Source: Tanytarsus gracilentus
Lineage: Eukaryota; Arthropoda; Insecta; Diptera; Chironomidae
Length of the DNA stretch: 64,000 nucleotides
Assembly (NCBI GenBank): GCA_038502055.1
Contig: JAXRKN010000037.1
Span: 3,038,001 to 3,102,000, forward strand
Reading direction: 5' to 3'
Of the stretch, positions 60,701-64,000 are shown one piece after another; within the stretch, counting starts at the first letter, position 1; every line of letters starts with the position of its first letter. Position numbers and translations under genes: made by a program. The notes beneath the pieces are model-generated. The model worked only from the letters and a program-made list of their open reading frames with translations. It made no database searches and was not told the DNA's origin.

Positions 60701-63122
60701 TTATATGACGGGACTTGGCGACATCGCAACTCACAGCTCTCTTTCCAGAATCTTCATAAGAACCTCCGTCAGTGCTTGACACATGCTTATGTCAAAGCGC
60801 TTCAGATAACAGAAGCGAAAGAACTTTAATGTGTGAAAGATTCAGCGAATTTTTTTTCGTAACATCAATTTGCTGTCAATGGTTGAAGAATTCATAAAAA
60901 AAGTTGTCGCTACATGATAATAATTTTTGAAAACATGACATGGTACATTTGTGAGATTATTAATTTTTTTCTGCAACCTTAACTTAATTTTAGATTTATT
61001 AAAAAATTTCCACACGCTTAATTTAATTGAAGCTCATAAAAATATTTTAGTGCCGCATCAAAATATTTTGATAGCTTTATATGATTCATTTTAATTTGAG
61101 AATGTATAGAAAGCAGCTGTTATCAAGCGTTATCTTATCTATTGGAAATTATTATGGAAATTAGTAATATGCACATGTAATTACTCAACAGGAGCTAGTT
61201 GAATTAATTGGTTTATAATGTGGAGGTTTATGCAAAATTTATTGTGGTCATAAAAAATTAATTATCGATATTTAATAAATTTTCAAAAACTGTTATTTGT
61301 TGTTGACAAAATCTAATATTAGTTTATTTAAAGATTATTTATAAAAAACTCACAATAAAAATTTTATAGCGTCGCAAACTTCTTTGCCATAAAATCAACC
61401 GCAAAAATCTAGTTTACGAAATTTTTGTTATATTTTTATCTCACACCCAATCAGTTTTACAGTCTAGCGATAAAACAATAAACACCAAGGTGTAAAAAGT
61501 TACCATTTTGTCTCCATTAATTAGATCAATTATTTTGGAATTAAATTTAGCCAATTCATCATTTTTTAAAGTGGCATTCAACTGATAAAGAAAATCGAGT
61601 GAACCATTGAGGAATTCAAGTGGCTTGTGGCTTTATTTTGTCGGCTATTTTCTATAAGCACTCGCGAAAAAAATGGATGAAGTGTGCTGATAAAAAATTG
61701 AGAAAGGATTTGCAAGAATAAATGAAGGGATTTGAGCAGCTTTTATAGAATTTTATGAATTACTACAAAGAATTTCCAAAATGATTAAATTTTTAAGTTG
61801 AGTTTAAAGTCAATTAAAATTTTTCATTCTTTGATTAAATTCCATTTTTTTGCAATATTTATTTTTTCTAAAATCCCTATAAAACTTAAAAAAGCTTATG
61901 ACAAAATTAAAATCACTAAAAAAATTAAATATAAAAAACACAACCACAAAAATTAACTGAAATATTTTTTCTCACTCAATCACAATTTCTGGCGCTTGAA
62001 TCCAATTAACATTTTTAGTACCGCTAGGCATTTTAATCTCCTCAAAAAAAATTTGTCACTGCTTTGAACTTTTTAATTTTTTTTGTTGTTCCATCGACAC
62101 CGGTTAAGAAAACACTGAGTAAAGTTATCGAAACATTTCGATCACTTATATTCACATTTTCCACACTATATTGATTGTGCTTTTACGAGGCTCAAGAGAG
62201 CTATATATTTTTTTTTATTTTGGCAAATTGATAACGCAATTGTATTTGTATCGACCACGGTGAGGAGAGATAATTAGAAGCCATCGATCATGCATGTGCC
62301 GTAAATTAACCGTGACGTGATGCTTAAGATTTTCTTTCACTAGTCAGAGATCACAAAATAAAATAATTTACCTGTAATTGAACTTCCGGCTTTTTCTAAG
62401 GTTTTCTAGATATTTTGCATTGATCATTAAGTCCAGTTCTTTCGGTGACATTTTCGTGTACTCATTCATGATTGTTATTTTTTTGTCTCTCGCTATCACT
62501 TAAAATTCACTTAAATTCTAATCGCCGACTTTGAGTGCTTTATTATTTTAATTAATTTTGTTTCATTTGAAGAAAAGTTTTTTCACGATACACAAAAATA
62601 TTTATTTTCTATTTTTTTCGAGTCTTATAAGTGCCTTTATGAGTGGTGAAGAACTAAAAGTGAGTGCAGAAAGCACAATAGCTTTTATAGCGATATGCCG
62701 AGAGAAAAACACGAGACATACTAAAAACGGCACAAGAACCAATATAGTAGAAATCTTTCGGAGATGTGTGTAAACTATATAAATTCACTGATAAAGAATA
62801 TTTTTAGCCTTATCATCATCGGGTTGCGATAGCAGACAAACCATTACCACTACCTTAAATTAACTTTTAATTGGTCAATGAATTTAACTTAACGCCGCTC
62901 GCATTTCACTTTTTGCAATGAGCGAATAAAGTTACAATTTAAAAAAAGTCTTCCACACATTCCAAAGCACGGTCACGACTAAAGCTTTTTTTTGCTGATA
63001 TTAGATCAATCGGCGTGTGGTTAAATTTATTTAGTCAACTAATTAGCAAATTTTACTCACCCAAACGAGACTGTATGGTGCTTCTTTGTACCACTACCTC
63101 GATTGCTATGACTATGGCTCAT
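57730..63122 (-). CDS. Otopetrin proton channel, isoform with first exon 1a
   Basis: Minus-strand exons 63122-63061, 60389-59967, 59908-59694, 59642-59547, 59495-59419, 59367-59304, 59253-59186, 59132-58418, 58370-58248, 58193-58076, 58027-57892, 57834-57730 (733 aa; lengths close in frame). After about 160 polar N-terminal residues, otopetrin blocks follow: DALSTALSALYLKVVVIIGIALPITE, VYQGFYVYLYFMSIAFVTFIYG, YLRVGAIAFGIGNMVYSGLE, and near the end NVSMWFINT and SMPLSIFYRYHS, consistent with about 12 membrane spans. Otopetrins are proton-selective channels; in flies they serve sour or alkaline taste and other epithelia. Two His-rich stretches lie in the central loops, in exon 59132-58418. Which fly otopetrin-like gene it matches is not resolved. 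Confidence 0.93.
60389..60433 (-). CDS. Alternative proximal start of otopetrin (exon 2 extended 5')
   Basis: Upstream of the acceptor at 60389 the same frame stays open to ATG 60433 (MYNKSQKSHRVSFHS), which would give a 727-aa protein from a proximal promoter. The acceptor (TTTCCTTTCACAG) lies inside this coding stretch, so exon 2 can act either as an internal exon or as a first exon. Confidence 0.55.
60434..61975 (-). other. Proximal part of the otopetrin 5' intron
   Basis: AT-rich sequence between the common exon and alternative exon 1c. No coding exon recognised. It would hold the proximal promoter if the start at 60433 is used. Confidence 0.5.
61976..62031 (-). CDS. Alternative first coding exon 1c of otopetrin
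   Basis: ATG at 62031 opens MPSGTKNVNWIQAPEIVI and ends at a GTGAGA donor after 61976, leaving two bases (GA). Joined to the acceptor at 60389 it reads on in frame (D-DVDSSS), giving 731 aa. Phase match with exons 1a and 1b supports it; there is no transcript evidence. Confidence 0.6.
62372..62469 (-). CDS. Alternative first coding exon 1b of otopetrin
   Basis: ATG at 62469 opens MNEYTKMSPKELDLMINAKY, continues as a charged helix of 32 codons and ends at a GTAAAT donor after 62372, leaving two bases (AG). Splicing to 60389 keeps the frame (S-DVDSSS), giving 745 aa. Confidence 0.65.
63061..63122 (-). CDS. First coding exon 1a of otopetrin
   Basis: ATG at 63122 opens MSHSHSNRGSGTKKHHTVSF and ends at a GTGAGT donor after 63061, leaving two bases (GG). 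It resembles the alternative unspliced start at 60433 (MYNKSQKSHRVSFH): both are short, basic, and end in a K..H.VSF pattern just before DVDSSS. Confidence 0.7.
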
Positions 63123-64000
63123 ACTCGTACTGTATCGAGTACTAAACTGATTTCGAAAAAAAAAATCTAGAATTATTGAAAGAGAGAGAGAGGAGGGAAA
63201 ATTAGCTGAGTAGAGGAAAATTCACACATGATTGAGCGATAATGAATAATTCAAGGTAGATAAAACGAAACCGATAAATGATTGACAGGTGGGAGATAGA
63301 GAGAAAGATTTTTTATGAGCAATTTATTACGAAGTTAAAATGAGATAAGTTTTAAATGAGATCACTTTAAGAGAGTCAATAATAAAATGTGATAAAATTA
63401 GCACTTCTTTAAAATTTGGTTTGGAATTAAGCGCCATTTAAAAAATATAAAAAAATTGTCAAATTTTCTTTAAAAAAAAAACTATTGTTTAACTTTAGGA
63501 AAACCTCAAAAAAATATTTTAATCACTAATTTTTGAATAATTAAGATTTTATTTTTCACTTTCTTAAAAGTTTGTTTACGTCACAACTCACAAATAAACT
63601 TCGATCAATCAAAATCTTGATAAGTTCTACAAGTCAGAAATTATAACGAATTGCGCTAATTGAATTTTAAACCTCTGAATAATTCATCTATTGCCACCTC
63701 CATCTACAGAATTTTTTCTAGCACTCATAAATTACGGTTTAATGTCAAAGAGTAGGAAGAAAAAAAATAGTTGGTTATCGAGCAATTTATCGGCAATCAA
63801 GAAAACTCACAAAAGCCCTCACTTTGATAGGAAAACCGTTTAAAAACCAATTAGATGTGATAAGAATCGTGATAGCGATGGGAATTATTTTTCAAGTGGA
63901 TTAATGAAAAAAAATGATGATTAAATTTATTTCGAGTAGTCTTACCTTTATGAAGCTTCACACGCAACTAAGTTAAGTAGTTTGCAAAATACTCTTCTTG
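63123..64000. other. Upstream of otopetrin, window edge
   Basis: No gene recognised. Contains a GAGAGAGAG tract at about 63181-63190. It is likely 5' flank or further intron of otopetrin. Confidence 0.45.

Overview
The window looks like nuclear DNA of an insect, most likely a lower (nematoceran) dipteran; that last step is an inference. The base composition is AT-rich, introns are mostly 45-80 bases with GT..AG ends, and the recognisable genes are all metazoan: a prominin, three S1 serine proteases, DNAAF3, LAMTOR2, TMF1, triosephosphate isomerase, a takeout-family carrier, two alpha-amylases, a cationic amino acid transporter and an otopetrin. There is also a mir-8 (miR-200 family) hairpin. 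Gene models were built by hand from reading frame, splice-site and phase continuity. For every multi-exon model except the unrecognised nested gene, the exon lengths sum to a whole number of codons.

Layout. 1-2.2 kb: upstream sequence. 2.2-12.25 kb (+): an 11-exon prominin whose 4.7-kb first intron carries a repeat-filled mobile element (5.23-6.26 kb). 14.5-19.3 kb: three chymotrypsin-like serine protease genes (+, +, -), all secreted, with GATA-type motifs upstream of two of them. 19.3-35.0 kb: a gene-poor stretch whose one clear functional element is mir-8 on the minus strand at about 32.17-32.24 kb. 35.0-35.85 kb (+): a small unrecognised helical protein. 37.2-38.04 kb: a second mobile element related in its internal repeats to the first. 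38.75-45.17 kb is dense: DNAAF3 (+, with an upstream X-box), LAMTOR2 (-, stop codon 4 bases from that of DNAAF3), an unrecognised plus-strand gene lying inside a LAMTOR2 intron, then TMF1 (+) diverging from LAMTOR2. 45.69-48.58 kb: triosephosphate isomerase and a takeout-like gene (+). 48.63-52.45 kb (-): tandem amylase paralogues. 53.1-56.7 kb (-): a cationic amino acid transporter with a very long tail. 57.7-63.1 kb (-): an otopetrin proton channel with several phase-matched alternative first exons.

Themes. Digestive secretion (proteases, amylases), ciliary assembly (DNAAF3), lysosome/mTORC1 signalling (LAMTOR2, and amino acid uptake through the transporter) and membrane biology (prominin, otopetrin) are represented, but nothing indicates that neighbouring genes form one pathway. 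The least expected items are the four possible N-termini of the otopetrin, the roughly 470-residue tail on the amino acid transporter, the gene nested in LAMTOR2, and two Helentron-like elements that share internal tandem repeats but have different ends.
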